36,702 nucleotides of DNA from UBA1205 sp045598105 (lineage in GTDB: Bacteria > Bacteroidota > Bacteroidia > Bacteroidales > WCHB1-69). Location: positions 1-36,702 of the forward strand of contig JAZLLK010000029.1 in NCBI GenBank assembly GCA_045598105.1, read 5' to 3'. The notes beneath the pieces were generated by a model that saw only the letters and a program-made list of their open reading frames with translations, was not told the origin of the DNA and made no database searches. Numbering within the stretch: the stretch's first letter is position 1; every line of letters begins with the position of its first letter. The position numbers and the translations under genes were made by a program. Of this stretch, positions 26,747 to 34,593 are shown one piece after another.

Positions 26747-26754
26747 TATCTTTG
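26747..26754 (+). promoter_or_regulatory. -7 element that decides the pepD start
   Basis: TATCTTTG sits inside the in-frame extension that begins with ATG at 26743. Transcription should start after it, so translation should begin at the ATG at 26788. Confidence 0.65.
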
Positions 26755-26787
26755 TCTTTTTTAAAATATTACTTAAACAATCTTAAT

Positions 26788-28242
26788 ATGGCACAAGATA
26801 TTTTAGCACTTAAACCAACCAACGTATGGAAATTTTTTAACGAAATATGTCAAATACCGCACCCCTCCAAAAAAGAGCAAAAAATGGGTGCCTACCTGGT
26901 AGCCACAGGTAAAAAAATGGGACTGGAAACCATACAGGACGCCGCCGGCAACGTACTTATACGCAAGCCCGCCACCAAGGGAAAAGAAAAGGTAACCCCT
27001 GTTATATTCCAAAGCCACATGGATATGGTGTGTGAAAAAAATGCCGACACCGTATTCGATTTTGAAAAAGACGCCATACAGCCCTACATTGACGGCGAAT
27101 GGGTAAAAGCCAAAGGCACCACACTGGGCGCCGATGACGGTATAGGTATGGCCATAGCACTGGCTATTTTAGATGATAAAGAAATAGAACACGGCCCCAT
27201 AGAATGCCTGTTTACCGTAGATGAAGAAACAGGTCTTACCGGCGCTTTTGCCCTGGAACCGGGCTTTTTAAAAGGTAAAATGCTCCTTAATTTGGACTCT
27301 GAAGATGAGGGCCAATTCTTTATAGGATGTGCCGGTGGTATAGATACCGTGGCTACCTTAGACTACAAAGCCGAAAAGGTAAACAAAGATATGCTGCCTT
27401 ATAAAGTAACCGTTAAAGGACTGAAAGGGGGCCACAGCGGTGACGACATTAATAAAAATTTGGGCAATGCCAATAAAATACTTAATCGTGTGCTCTATTA
27501 CGGTACCTATCACCATGATATAGCCATAGCCCACATTGATTCAGGTAACCTGCGTAATGCCATAGCCCGTGAAGGCTACGCCATTATTATGATACCTAAA
27601 AACGAAGCTAAAGAAATGGAAGCTTACGTAAAAGAATTTGACAAAATCGTTAAAAACGAACTCTTCACCAGTGACCCCGGCGTGCAGGTAAGTATGGAAC
27701 CCACCGACATGCCTCTTACCGTAATAGACGACTTTACCCAATCCGATTTGGTAGATGCCCTATATGCATGCCCCCACGGCGTATTGGCTATGAGCCAAAA
27801 TGTTCCTAACTTTGTGGAAACATCTACCAACCTTGCTTCCATAAAAATGGATGACAAAAAAATAACCATTACCACCAGCCAGCGTTCATCAGTAGAAAGC
27901 AAAAAAGATGATGCCAAAGATATGGTAGCCTCCGTATTCGGCCTTATTAATGCCGATATAGAACACAGCGACGGATACCCCGGTTGGGCACCCAATACAG
28001 ACTCTAAGGTACTACGCCTGTTGCATGAATCCTATAAAAAAATATTCAACAAAGAACCCCTCATTTTAGCTATTCATGCCGGGCTGGAATGCGGTCTCAT
28101 AGGTGAAAAATACCCCGAAATGGATATGATATCCTATGGCCCTACATTAAGAGGAGTACACTCTCCCGATGAAAAACTACTGATAGAAACCGTACAACAG
28201 GTATGGGATTTAACAGTGGAATTCTTAAAAATATTAGACTAA
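26788..28242 (+). CDS. pepD: Aminoacyl-histidine (cytosolic non-specific) dipeptidase, M20 family
   Basis: PepD is a zinc-dependent M20C dipeptidase that splits Xaa-His and many other dipeptides in the cytosol. The 484 residues match the family. Metal and catalytic positions are visible: His77 in QSHMDMV, Asp116 in LGADDGIG, the glutamates 146-147 in VDEETGL, NLDSEDEG, and a C-terminal GLECGLIGEKYPEMDMISYGP segment before VHSPDE. The start at 26788 (AQDILALKPTNVW) is preferred because an upstream in-frame ATG lies on the promoter. It forms a single-gene unit ended by the terminator at 28258-28291. It probably works on peptides released by exported peptidases. Confidence 0.94.
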   Translation: MAQDILALKPTNVWKFFNEICQIPHPSKKEQKMGAYLVATGKKMGLETIQDAAGNVLIRKPATKGKEKVTPVIFQSHMDMVCEKNADTVFDFEKDAIQPYIDGEWVKAKGTTLGADDGIGMAIALAILDDKEIEHGPIECLFTVDEETGLTGAFALEPGFLKGKMLLNLDSEDEGQFFIGCAGGIDTVATLDYKAEKVNKDMLPYKVTVKGLKGGHSGDDINKNLGNANKILNRVLYYGTYHHDIAIAHIDSGNLRNAIAREGYAIIMIPKNEAKEMEAYVKEFDKIVKNELFTSDPGVQVSMEPTDMPLTVIDDFTQSDLVDALYACPHGVLAMSQNVPNFVETSTNLASIKMDDKKITITTSQRSSVESKKDDAKDMVASVFGLINADIEHSDGYPGWAPNTDSKVLRLLHESYKKIFNKEPLILAIHAGLECGLIGEKYPEMDMISYGPTLRGVHSPDEKLLIETVQQVWDLTVEFLKILD

Positions 28243-28257
28243 TCACAACTCTTTCTA

Positions 28258-28291
28258 AGCAGCCTTACCCTTGAGGGCAGGCTGCTTTTTT
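28258..28291 (+). terminator. Intrinsic terminator after pepD
   Basis: AGCAGCCT (28258-28265) pairs with AGGCTGCT (28279-28286), with an inner ACCCT/AGGGC pairing, followed by a T-run to 28291. Its right arm lies only about 30 bases before the namZ ATG, so namZ may depend on read-through or on a start very close by. Confidence 0.85.
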
Positions 28292-28318
28292 ATATTTTCT
28301 TTTACTGTATATCATATT

Positions 28319-29500
28319 ATGAAACGTATTTTTATCATCATACTACTATACCTTCCCTTGTGCCTGTGGGCACAAACCGATAGTACACCAGCTCCCCTGC
28401 GTATGGGTGCCGAACGCATGGAATGCTACCTTCCTATACTACAAGGACAAAGAGTAGCCCTATGCGTAAACCACACCTCCATGGTAGGGCACACCAGCCT
28501 GCCGGATACCCTGCTGGCAGAACACATTAAGGTGGTAAAAATATTCTGCCCCGAACACGGATTTAGAGGACAGGCCGAAGCCGGTCAACAAGTGAACAAT
28601 AGCATAGACAGCGCCACAGGTCTGCCCGTTATATCGCTTTACGGAACTAATAAAAAACCTACCAAAGAACAACTGCTTGATGTAGACATTATAGTATTTG
28701 ACATACAGGATGTGGGCGCCCGCTTTTATACCTATATATCCACCCTGAGCTACATAATGGAAGCCGCCGCCGAAAACCATAAAACAGTAATGGTAATGGA
28801 CCGCCCCAACCCTAATGGCTACTGGGTGGACGGCTGCGTGCTGGAAAATGAATACAAATCATTTGTGGGCTTGCACCCCGTACCTATTAACCACGGTATG
28901 ACCATAGCCGAATATGCCCGCATGGTCAACGGAGAAGGATGGCTGGCCAACAAAGTAAAATGCAAACTCCTGTGGGTAAAAATGGAAAACTATGACCACA
29001 GCTGCCGCTACCAACTGCCCATAGCCCCCTCGCCTAACCTGGGATGCATGGAAGCCATATACCTGTACCCTACCCTGTGCCTGCTGGAAGGTACTAATAT
29101 GAGTTTGGGCCGCGGCACATCGGCTCCTTTTACCATGTACGGACAACCCGAATTTAAAAAAGGCAACTACTACTTTACCCCTCTATCTTTAGCTCACGTA
29201 GTGAGCAACCCGTTATACTGCAATGAAAAATGCCGCGGTGTAAACCTTGCGGACTATGCCCGCGACAGCCTTATTCATGATAACGCCATACATATAGAAC
29301 TTATCATAGATGCCTATCAACATTGTAAAGATAAAAAAACATTCTTTAATACCTTTTTTAACAAGCTGGCAGGCAACGCTACCCTTATGCAACAAATTAA
29401 ATCTGGCATGTCAGCCCAAGCAATACACCAAAGCTGGGAAAAAAACCTGAATGCCTTTAAACAAAAACGAAAAAAATATTTGTTATACACCGATTTTTAA
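28319..29500 (+). CDS. Exo-beta-N-acetylmuramidase NamZ-like (DUF1343, GH171)
   Basis: A periplasmic enzyme that releases N-acetylmuramic acid from the ends of peptidoglycan fragments, known from the NamZ family. The 393 residues carry a signal peptide (about 1-18, LWAQ), the VNHTSMVG start, the CPEHGFRG motif (about 77-84), TGLPVISLYG, the strongly conserved FDIQDVGARFYTYISTLSY, DRPNPNGYWVDG and the INHGMTIAEYARM segment. The ATG at 28319 gives the signal peptide; an upstream in-frame TTG start at 28271 lies in the terminator. The PAP2 phosphatase follows after 9 nt, suggesting a joint role in wall recycling. Confidence 0.9.
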   Translation: MKRIFIIILLYLPLCLWAQTDSTPAPLRMGAERMECYLPILQGQRVALCVNHTSMVGHTSLPDTLLAEHIKVVKIFCPEHGFRGQAEAGQQVNNSIDSATGLPVISLYGTNKKPTKEQLLDVDIIVFDIQDVGARFYTYISTLSYIMEAAAENHKTVMVMDRPNPNGYWVDGCVLENEYKSFVGLHPVPINHGMTIAEYARMVNGEGWLANKVKCKLLWVKMENYDHSCRYQLPIAPSPNLGCMEAIYLYPTLCLLEGTNMSLGRGTSAPFTMYGQPEFKKGNYYFTPLSLAHVVSNPLYCNEKCRGVNLADYARDSLIHDNAIHIELIIDAYQHCKDKKTFFNTFFNKLAGNATLMQQIKSGMSAQAIHQSWEKNLNAFKQKRKKYLLYTDF

Positions 29501-29509
29501 CCGAAAAAT

Positions 29510-30106
29510 ATGGACCTGGAAATACTGGATCAGCAATTACTGCAAACCATTAATTGTCATCACACCCCTTTTGGGGATGTACTTATGTATATAATGACCA
29601 CCCTGTGGTTTTGGCTACCGCTTTTTGCCATAGTTATATGGCTTATGTGGCGGCATTATGGCAAACGACTCACCCTCATATTGGCATTTTGTGCCCTGAG
29701 CATAGTACTTACCGACCAGGGCTCGGTGTGGATAAAAAATAAAGTGCAACGCTACCGCCCCAGTCAAAACCTGGAACTGAAAGACCACCTGCACCTCCAC
29801 CAATATAAAGACGGCTCCGTATATCGCGGCGGCATGTACGGGTTTGTATCTTCACACGCTGCCAATAGCTTTGGCATAGTGGTACTGCTGCTGTATTTTT
29901 TTAAACCTATACATAAATATTGGCGATGGCTTTTGCTGCTATGGCCTATGCTATTCTGCTACACCCGCATGTACTTAGGCTTGCATTACCCCGCCGACAT
30001 AGCCTGCGGTGCCCTGTGGGGCATAGCCTGCGGACTATTTACCCTGTGGCTATACACATTGTCATTACAGCAAATAGAAAAAGAACAGGCTGAAAAACAA
30101 GCTTAA
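29510..30106 (+). CDS. PAP2-family membrane phosphatase
   Basis: An integral membrane phosphatase of 198 residues. All three PAP2 motifs are visible: KNKVQRYRPS (77-85), SSHA in YGFVSSHAANSFG (114-117) and R153-x5-H159-x3-D163 in TRMYLGLHYPAD. Several hydrophobic segments surround them. Such enzymes dephosphorylate undecaprenyl pyrophosphate, phosphatidylglycerophosphate or lipid A. Coupling to namZ (9 nt gap) favours undecaprenyl pyrophosphate recycling, but this is inference. Its stop codon overlaps the stop of the convergent CotH gene. Confidence 0.9.
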   Translation: MDLEILDQQLLQTINCHHTPFGDVLMYIMTTLWFWLPLFAIVIWLMWRHYGKRLTLILAFCALSIVLTDQGSVWIKNKVQRYRPSQNLELKDHLHLHQYKDGSVYRGGMYGFVSSHAANSFGIVVLLLYFFKPIHKYWRWLLLLWPMLFCYTRMYLGLHYPADIACGALWGIACGLFTLWLYTLSLQQIEKEQAEKQA

Positions 30107-31305
30107 GGCAAAGCTTCAAAATAAGCATCCAATTGTGGCAAACGCTTACGCATATATTGCCGCATAAGGTCCAATTCCTGCTCATAAGTAGCACTGTCAT
30201 AATAATATTCGGCATTTACCGGCCAACGGTCAAAATTTTGTTTCACCTCATTGCGTATCTGTCTGTTATTATGAGCTATCATACGTTCAAATGTTTTTAC
30301 GGAAAATATGCCCTGCCTGCGTAAATACAACCACCGCTGCTTTAAACGCTGCTTATAATGCACTTTTTCGGCTTGCATAAGCCGCCGTATTAATACACAC
30401 TTGCTTACATTTATGGTGCTACGTATCATATTAAGTTCGTTATCACAATCACGACCGTATGAATGGTCATAATCCCATATAGCTATACGCATGGGCGTAC
30501 GACTATCCTGCTTGTACAGGTAAAAATTCTTAAACAATCCGTCATCATTATTGGTATAAAGCAATAACAAATGCCAGTCTATTACATTATCCACGTCTAT
30601 CCACTGCTCTATGCTATCAGCAAATGCCTCCGGTGAGGCATAAAACAGAAAATGCATAAACTGCTCCATGTACCATGTTTTATCCTGCCTATTTATTTTA
30701 GGATACTTTTGCTGAAAATAGTTGCCTTTTCCCTGTGGCGTTACCCTGTTTTCACCCCAAAACAGGGGAGGGTCCTTGAACAACATGGCCATGGTGTCCT
30801 TTTTATCCAAGCCCGCTTTTTTGGCTGTTATTTTTTCCATAAGCACATACAATCCTTCATAACTGCTATTCACACTCACATTCACATAGGCACACTGCGC
30901 TGCCACATTCTTATACGGATTCATACGGGTATATAACTCATAACTGAGCTTATGCCGCATCATGGTTTTATCTATATAGTTGGCATTGAGTATATAGTCA
31001 TCATCACAGGGTAAACCCGCCAAAGCATATTTCTCATTCAGCTCCAGCGCAAACGAATGCTTGGCATACCTGCTGGACATACCCCCGCGAAATTTAATAC
31101 GGGCAGGCAACTTAATGTGCTCTTCGGCACAAGTGTATATTATTTTACAAGGCAATTTGCTATACCAGTTAATTTCATTGACACATATATTAATATGAGG
31201 AATACGGCCTGCCCTATGCTTCCACACATAATAACCTGCCACCAAGGCAACTCCCGCCGTAAGCAGTATTGCTACCGTTACTATACATACTTTTCTCTTT
31301 TTCAT
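30103..31305 (-). CDS. CotH-kinase family protein, single N-terminal membrane anchor
   Basis: A 400-residue protein of the CotH superfamily, atypical kinases related to spore-coat kinase CotH. Residues about 4-28 form a transmembrane anchor after a KKRK start, so the body is periplasmic. Family elements are IKFRGGMSSRYAKHSFALEL, LNANYIDKTMMRHKLSYEL, the NSSYEGLYVLMEKI strand and the metal-binding WDYDHSYG (about 277-284). I chose ATG at 31303-31305; a second ATG at 31318-31320 lies just upstream of a TATTTTTG element at 31310-31317 and probably precedes the transcript. If that element is the promoter, the mRNA is nearly leaderless. The substrate is unknown; phosphorylation of a periplasmic or surface protein is possible. 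Confidence 0.78.
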   Translation of the reverse strand: MKKRKVCIVTVAILLTAGVALVAGYYVWKHRAGRIPHINICVNEINWYSKLPCKIIYTCAEEHIKLPARIKFRGGMSSRYAKHSFALELNEKYALAGLPCDDDYILNANYIDKTMMRHKLSYELYTRMNPYKNVAAQCAYVNVSVNSSYEGLYVLMEKITAKKAGLDKKDTMAMLFKDPPLFWGENRVTPQGKGNYFQQKYPKINRQDKTWYMEQFMHFLFYASPEAFADSIEQWIDVDNVIDWHLLLLYTNNDDGLFKNFYLYKQDSRTPMRIAIWDYDHSYGRDCDNELNMIRSTINVSKCVLIRRLMQAEKVHYKQRLKQRWLYLRRQGIFSVKTFERMIAHNNRQIRNEVKQNFDRWPVNAEYYYDSATYEQELDLMRQYMRKRLPQLDAYFEALP

Positions 31306-31309
31306 ACTG

Positions 31310-31317
31310 CAAAAATA
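31310..31317 (-). promoter_or_regulatory. Possible -7 element for the CotH gene
   Basis: On the minus strand this reads TATTTTTG, ending 4 bases before the chosen ATG. It matches TAnnTTTG, but so close a position implies a leaderless mRNA, so it is uncertain. Confidence 0.35.
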
Positions 31318-31747
31318 CATAAAATAATAGTGCTGCTACCATTATAACCGTAAAAAAAATTTATGCCTGCTCCATAAACAAAGCCTGTCAATGCCATAAC
31401 ATAGCATATTATGCTATCATACAACCGGGCATTACCTATACACCATTAACGGTATCACACAGGTGCAAAAGCTATACCTCTATTGGCCTGTACTTACCCC
31501 CCTTACACTATATAACCCTGCTTTTTGTCATTATATAATAACATTACTGCCCCCATTATGATCATAAAGACATAATTTGTCTTTCATCCTGACACCTTTT
31601 TTTTAACATTCAACCCCCGTTTTTAGGATTTTTTGCATTGTTTTTTTATCAATCACAGACTAAAAGAAACACAAAAATAATATTTTTACTATTGAATATC
31701 AATATTATACATTTTTTATTGTTTTTTTTATGGGTATTCACGTTATT
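31318..31747. other. Non-coding region with several dyads upstream of a sigma-54 promoter
   Basis: No credible gene is seen. Three symmetric elements stand out: a 12-bp perfect palindrome TTATGATCATAA at 31556-31567; AAAGACA/TGTCTTT at 31566-31572 and 31578-31584 (5-nt spacer); and TATTGA/TCAATA at 31690-31695 and 31699-31704 (3-nt spacer). The last two centre about 200 and 77 bases upstream of the predicted sigma-54 start, where enhancer-binding activators usually bind. A TTG-started ORF at 31638-31832 is discounted. Confidence 0.5.
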
Positions 31748-31763
31748 TGGCACGGCATTTGCA
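31748..31763 (+). promoter_or_regulatory. Consensus sigma-54 (RpoN) promoter
   Basis: TGGCACG (31748-31754), four bases GCAT, then TTGCA (31759-31763) matches the sigma-54 consensus TGGCACG-N4-TTGCW at every specified position, with T before TGG as preferred. The -12 GC at 31761-31762 predicts a start near 31773-31774, exactly where the first hairpin of the downstream candidate RNA begins. A simple count of 11 fixed bases plus one two-fold base gives roughly 0.01 chance matches in a window of this size on both strands. Confidence 0.75.
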
Positions 31764-31773
31764 ACTATTAATG

Positions 31774-31889
31774 GTGAACTGCGAAATGAACAGTTCACTG
31801 AGTTTGATTTATTTGTTTTTAATTTTTCATAAGATAGTTTGTAGTTGGGAGCCTTCTGAATTCGCCCGAATTTGAAGGTTCCTTTTTTT
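31774..31889 (+). ncRNA. Candidate sigma-54-dependent small RNA (about 116 nt)
   Basis: Between the sigma-54 promoter and an intrinsic terminator lies a stretch without a convincing ORF. It starts with hairpin GTGAACTG (31774-31781) / CAGTTCAC (31791-31798) with a 9-nt loop, continues with a U-rich unpaired stretch (about 31800-31845), and ends in the terminator hairpin. This promoter, 5' stem, single-stranded seed and terminator layout is that of a trans-acting small RNA. The next gene downstream on the plus strand is beyond two minus-strand tRNAs, so it is not a leader of aroB. I do not recognise it as any named RNA family. The target is unknown. Confidence 0.6.
31848..31889 (+). terminator. 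Terminator of the candidate small RNA
   Basis: The arm from 31848 (GGAGCCTTCTGAATTCG) pairs with CGAATTTGAAGGTTCC ending at 31882, with two or three wobbles or mismatches and a CC loop, followed by seven T (31883-31889). It is a long, strong intrinsic terminator for the plus strand. Confidence 0.88.
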
Positions 31890-31946
31890 GTATGCTTAAC
31901 CGAACACACTGCACTATGCAAACACCTTGTACATTTTATGATGCAA

Positions 31947-31976
31947 ATAAAAAAAGGACAGCTTAAAAAGCTGCCC
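31947..31976 (-). terminator. Terminator of the tRNA unit
   Basis: On the minus strand GGGCAGCTT (31968-31976) pairs with AAGCTGTCC (31956-31964) across a 3-nt loop, one G-U pair, followed by a T-run (A-run 31947-31955 on the plus strand). It ends the tRNA transcript 9 bases after tRNA-Arg. Confidence 0.88.
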
Positions 31977-31984
31977 TAAAGAGG

Positions 31985-32058
31985 TGATTCCATTGCGATT
32001 CGAACGCAAGACCTACTGCTTAGAAGGCAGTTGCTCTATCCAGCTGAGCTATGGAACC
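31985..32058 (-). tRNA. tRNA-Arg (anticodon UCU)
   Basis: A 74-nt cloverleaf on the minus strand. The acceptor stem GGTTCCA pairs with TGGAATC (one G-U), the D-arm contains AGCTCAGCTGGATAGAGC, the anticodon loop CTTCTAA gives UCU in stem ACTGC/GCAGT, and the T-arm is TTGCG-TTCGAAT-CGCAA. Discriminator is A; CCA is not encoded. It reads AGA/AGG arginine codons. It is transcribed after tRNA-Pro, 10 bases downstream of it. Confidence 0.95.
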
Positions 32059-32068
32059 ATGTATTTCG

Positions 32069-32142
32069 TCGGGATGACAAGATTCGAACTTGCGGCCTCT
32101 TCGTCCCGAACGAAGCGCGCTACCAGGCTGCGCCACATCCCG
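32069..32142 (-). tRNA. tRNA-Pro (anticodon CGG)
   Basis: A 74-nt cloverleaf on the minus strand. Acceptor CGGGATG pairs with CATCCCG, the D-arm is GCGC-AGCCTGGTA-GCGC, anticodon stem CTTCG/CGAAG encloses loop TTCGGGA giving CGG, and the T-arm is GCAAG-TTCGAAT-CTTGT. Discriminator is A; CCA is not encoded. It reads CCG proline codons. It is the first gene of the two-tRNA unit. Confidence 0.95.
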
Positions 32143-32155
32143 ATGGTAACGGCTG

Positions 32156-32163
32156 CAAAGTTA
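32156..32163 (-). promoter_or_regulatory. -7 element for the tRNA unit
   Basis: On the minus strand this reads TAACTTTG, 13 bases upstream of the 5' end of tRNA-Pro, matching TAnnTTTG. Confidence 0.6.
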
Positions 32164-32242
32164 CAACATTTTTTTTGAATTTTTGCCCTTTCCTTTCAAA
32201 AATTTTATCTACCTTTACACTTTTAATAGTCCGAAAGCACAC

Positions 32243-33289
32243 ATGGAGAATATTTACTTTAATTCGCAAGCGGAAAAAGTCCTTGGTGACATTATAAACA
32301 ATTGTTATTCAAACAACAACAGCATTTTCTTACTATGTGATACCCATACGTACCGGTTATGCCTACCCGTATTACTATCACATTTTTCGGCATTGAGGCA
32401 AGCTTCTGTCATAGTCATTTCGGCGGGAGAAGCACATAAAAACATAGATACCTGTACTTACATTTGGCAACAATTGCTGCAAAAACAGGCCGATATTCAT
32501 TCCTTGCTAATATGCCTTGGTGGAGGAATGGTATGTGATATAGGCGGTTTTACGGCTGCTACCTATAAGCGGGGCATACGTCACGTGCTTATACCTACTA
32601 CGCTTATGGCTCAGGCAGATGCCGCCATAGGCGGCAAAACGGGCATTAACTTTATGGAAGCCAAAAACCAAATAGGCATACATGCTCCTTCCACAGCCAC
32701 CTGCTTATTACCTTATTTTATGAATAGCCTTCCCGAACAGGAGCTGCTGTCAGGCTACGCCGAAATGCTTAAGCACGGCCTCATAGCCGACCCGGACTAT
32801 TGGCAACAACTCATAAGCATACCCGACATATCACACATAACGCATACCCTATTTATACAACAATCGGTACATATAAAAACCCAAATATGCTTAACCGACC
32901 CTTATGATAAGGGGGAACGTCGCAAATTGAATTTTGGACATACCATAGGCCATGCCTTAGAAGCCTATGCCATGCAACACAATGCTTTGCTTACCCACGG
33001 CCATGCCATTGCCTTAGGCTGCATAGCCGAATGCCATATATCTGCTCTTAAAGGGTACATGAACATGAATGATGTGCAGCATATAAAACAGGTATTCAGG
33101 CAGTGGTACACTGCTCCTGACATACCGAAACAACATTATGACAATATTATACAACTGATGCAATATGATAAAAAAAGACAACAGACTCATTTAAACTGCT
33201 CCTTGCTAAAGAGAATTGGTGAATGTATTGTAAATCAGCAAATAAGCAAAAATGAAATAGTAGAAGCACTCCGCTACTGCCTCTGTTAA
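32243..33289 (+). CDS. aroB: 3-dehydroquinate synthase
   Basis: AroB makes 3-dehydroquinate from DAHP, the second step of the shikimate pathway. The 348 residues show ISAGEAHKNIDTC, the NAD-binding LLICLGGGMVCDIGGFTAATYKRGI, IPTTLMAQADAAIGGKTGINF, the KNQIGIHAPSTATCLLPYF strand, and the metal-binding LNFGHTIGHALEAY plus THGHAIALG. The ATG at 32243 (ENIYFNSQAEKVL) was preferred; a non-ATG in-frame start at 32183 would overlap the promoter region. No other aro gene is adjacent. A weaker TACCTTTA lies at 32210-32217. Confidence 0.94.
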   Translation: MENIYFNSQAEKVLGDIINNCYSNNNSIFLLCDTHTYRLCLPVLLSHFSALRQASVIVISAGEAHKNIDTCTYIWQQLLQKQADIHSLLICLGGGMVCDIGGFTAATYKRGIRHVLIPTTLMAQADAAIGGKTGINFMEAKNQIGIHAPSTATCLLPYFMNSLPEQELLSGYAEMLKHGLIADPDYWQQLISIPDISHITHTLFIQQSVHIKTQICLTDPYDKGERRKLNFGHTIGHALEAYAMQHNALLTHGHAIALGCIAECHISALKGYMNMNDVQHIKQVFRQWYTAPDIPKQHYDNIIQLMQYDKKRQQTHLNCSLLKRIGECIVNQQISKNEIVEALRYCLC

Positions 33290-33320
33290 GGCAATAGGGA
33301 TATAATTGCAAAAAAAATGC

Positions 33321-33328
33321 TACTTTTG
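33321..33328 (+). promoter_or_regulatory. -7 element for sufS
   Basis: TACTTTTG matches TAnnTTTG, 50 bases before the sufS ATG. The intervening leader holds a small hairpin, AGGGC (33345-33349) with GCCCT (33353-33357). Confidence 0.6.
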
Positions 33329-33378
33329 CATTACCATATTTTGTAGGGCTATGCCCTTGTACTAATGAACAATATATT

Positions 33379-34593
33379 ATGATAAACGATATAAAACTGC
33401 ATTTTCCCACACTAAACCAAAAGGTACACAATAAACCTTTGGTGTATTTGGACAATGCTGCCACTACTCAAAAGCCCGTAGAGGTAATACAGGCGGTAAG
33501 CAATTACTATAACACCATGAACAGCAATGTGCATCGCGGTAATCATTATTTAAGTCAAATGGCTACCGAAGCCTTTGAGGGTGCCCGAAAATGTGTGCAG
33601 CACTTTATATCGGCTAAGCATGCGCATGAAATCATATTCACCCGCGGCACCACCGAAGCCATTAATTTGATAGCAGCCTCCTTTAGCCGTGCTTACATAC
33701 ATGCTCATGATGAAATTATAGTATCGGGCATGGAGCACCATTCCAATATAGTTCCCTGGCAATTGGTGGCAGAGCAATGTGGAGCCGTTATAAAGGTAAT
33801 ACCCGTACTTGCCAATGGCGAGCCGGACATGGAAGCCTACGGGCAGTTGTTTTCACCCCGCACCAAAATAGTGTGCATTACCCATGTATCGAATGTGTTG
33901 GGCACCATTAACCCTATAAAACAAATAATAAGCATAGCTCACAGCCATGGTGTGCCCGTGCTGGCAGATGGAGCACAGGGCATAAAAAGCTGCAAGGTAA
34001 ACGTGCAGGATATGGATTGTGATTTTTATTGTTTTTCAGGGCACAAAATATACGCTCCCATGGGCATAGGTGTGCTTTACGGCAAAGAAGAATACCTTAA
34101 CGCCATGCCACCTTATCAGGGTGGCGGTGAAATGATACGCAAAGTCAGTTTTGAAAAAACCACTTTTAACGACCTTCCCTATAAATTTGAAGCCGGCACA
34201 CCCAATGTGGGCGGCGCCATAGGGCTGCAGGCCGCCATAGAATTTATGCAACGCATAGGCATAGATGAGCTTATACGCCATGATGAGGAATTGCTGGCAT
34301 ACGCCATGCAGCAAATATTATCCATAGAAGGCATACACCTTATAGGTACCGCTCCTCACAAGGCGGCAGTGCTATCGTTTTTGCTGGGCAGCTCGCACCC
34401 TGCCGATGTAGGCACCTTACTGGACATGATGGGCATAGCCGTTCGTACCGGCCATCATTGTGCCGAACCTCTTATGGACATATATGGCATACCCGGCACC
34501 GTGAGGGCCTCATTTGCCGCGTACAATACACATGAAGATATAGACTTATTTATTAAAGCATTACTCCAAACCAAACAACTTTTGCAAGCCTGA
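33379..34593 (+). CDS. sufS: Cysteine desulfurase, SufS type
   Basis: A PLP enzyme that takes sulfur from cysteine for Fe-S cluster assembly. The 404 residues fit group II (SufS/CsdA): YLDNAATTQKP at the start, SGMEHHSNIVPW (His121), DGAQGIKSCKV, PLP-lysine Lys223 in FSGHKIYAPMG, EAGTPNVGGAIGL, and the catalytic Cys361 in RTGHHCAEPLM. In this phylum sufS is often with sufBCD, but none is here; instead a peptidase gene overlaps its stop by one base (TGATG). Fe-S assembly genes must lie elsewhere. Confidence 0.94.
   Translation: MINDIKLHFPTLNQKVHNKPLVYLDNAATTQKPVEVIQAVSNYYNTMNSNVHRGNHYLSQMATEAFEGARKCVQHFISAKHAHEIIFTRGTTEAINLIAASFSRAYIHAHDEIIVSGMEHHSNIVPWQLVAEQCGAVIKVIPVLANGEPDMEAYGQLFSPRTKIVCITHVSNVLGTINPIKQIISIAHSHGVPVLADGAQGIKSCKVNVQDMDCDFYCFSGHKIYAPMGIGVLYGKEEYLNAMPPYQGGGEMIRKVSFEKTTFNDLPYKFEAGTPNVGGAIGLQAAIEFMQRIGIDELIRHDEELLAYAMQQILSIEGIHLIGTAPHKAAVLSFLLGSSHPADVGTLLDMMGIAVRTGHHCAEPLMDIYGIPGTVRASFAAYNTHEDIDLFIKALLQTKQLLQA

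Noticed and set aside
26743..26787. Upstream ATG extension of pepD
   Set aside because: The extension contains the TATCTTTG promoter element, so it should not be transcribed; homology begins at 26788.
31638..31832. 64-codon ORF over the sigma-54 promoter and small RNA start
   Set aside because: It starts with TTG, has no promoter of its own, and its hydrophobic content comes from T-runs; it also contradicts the promoter-hairpin-terminator layout.
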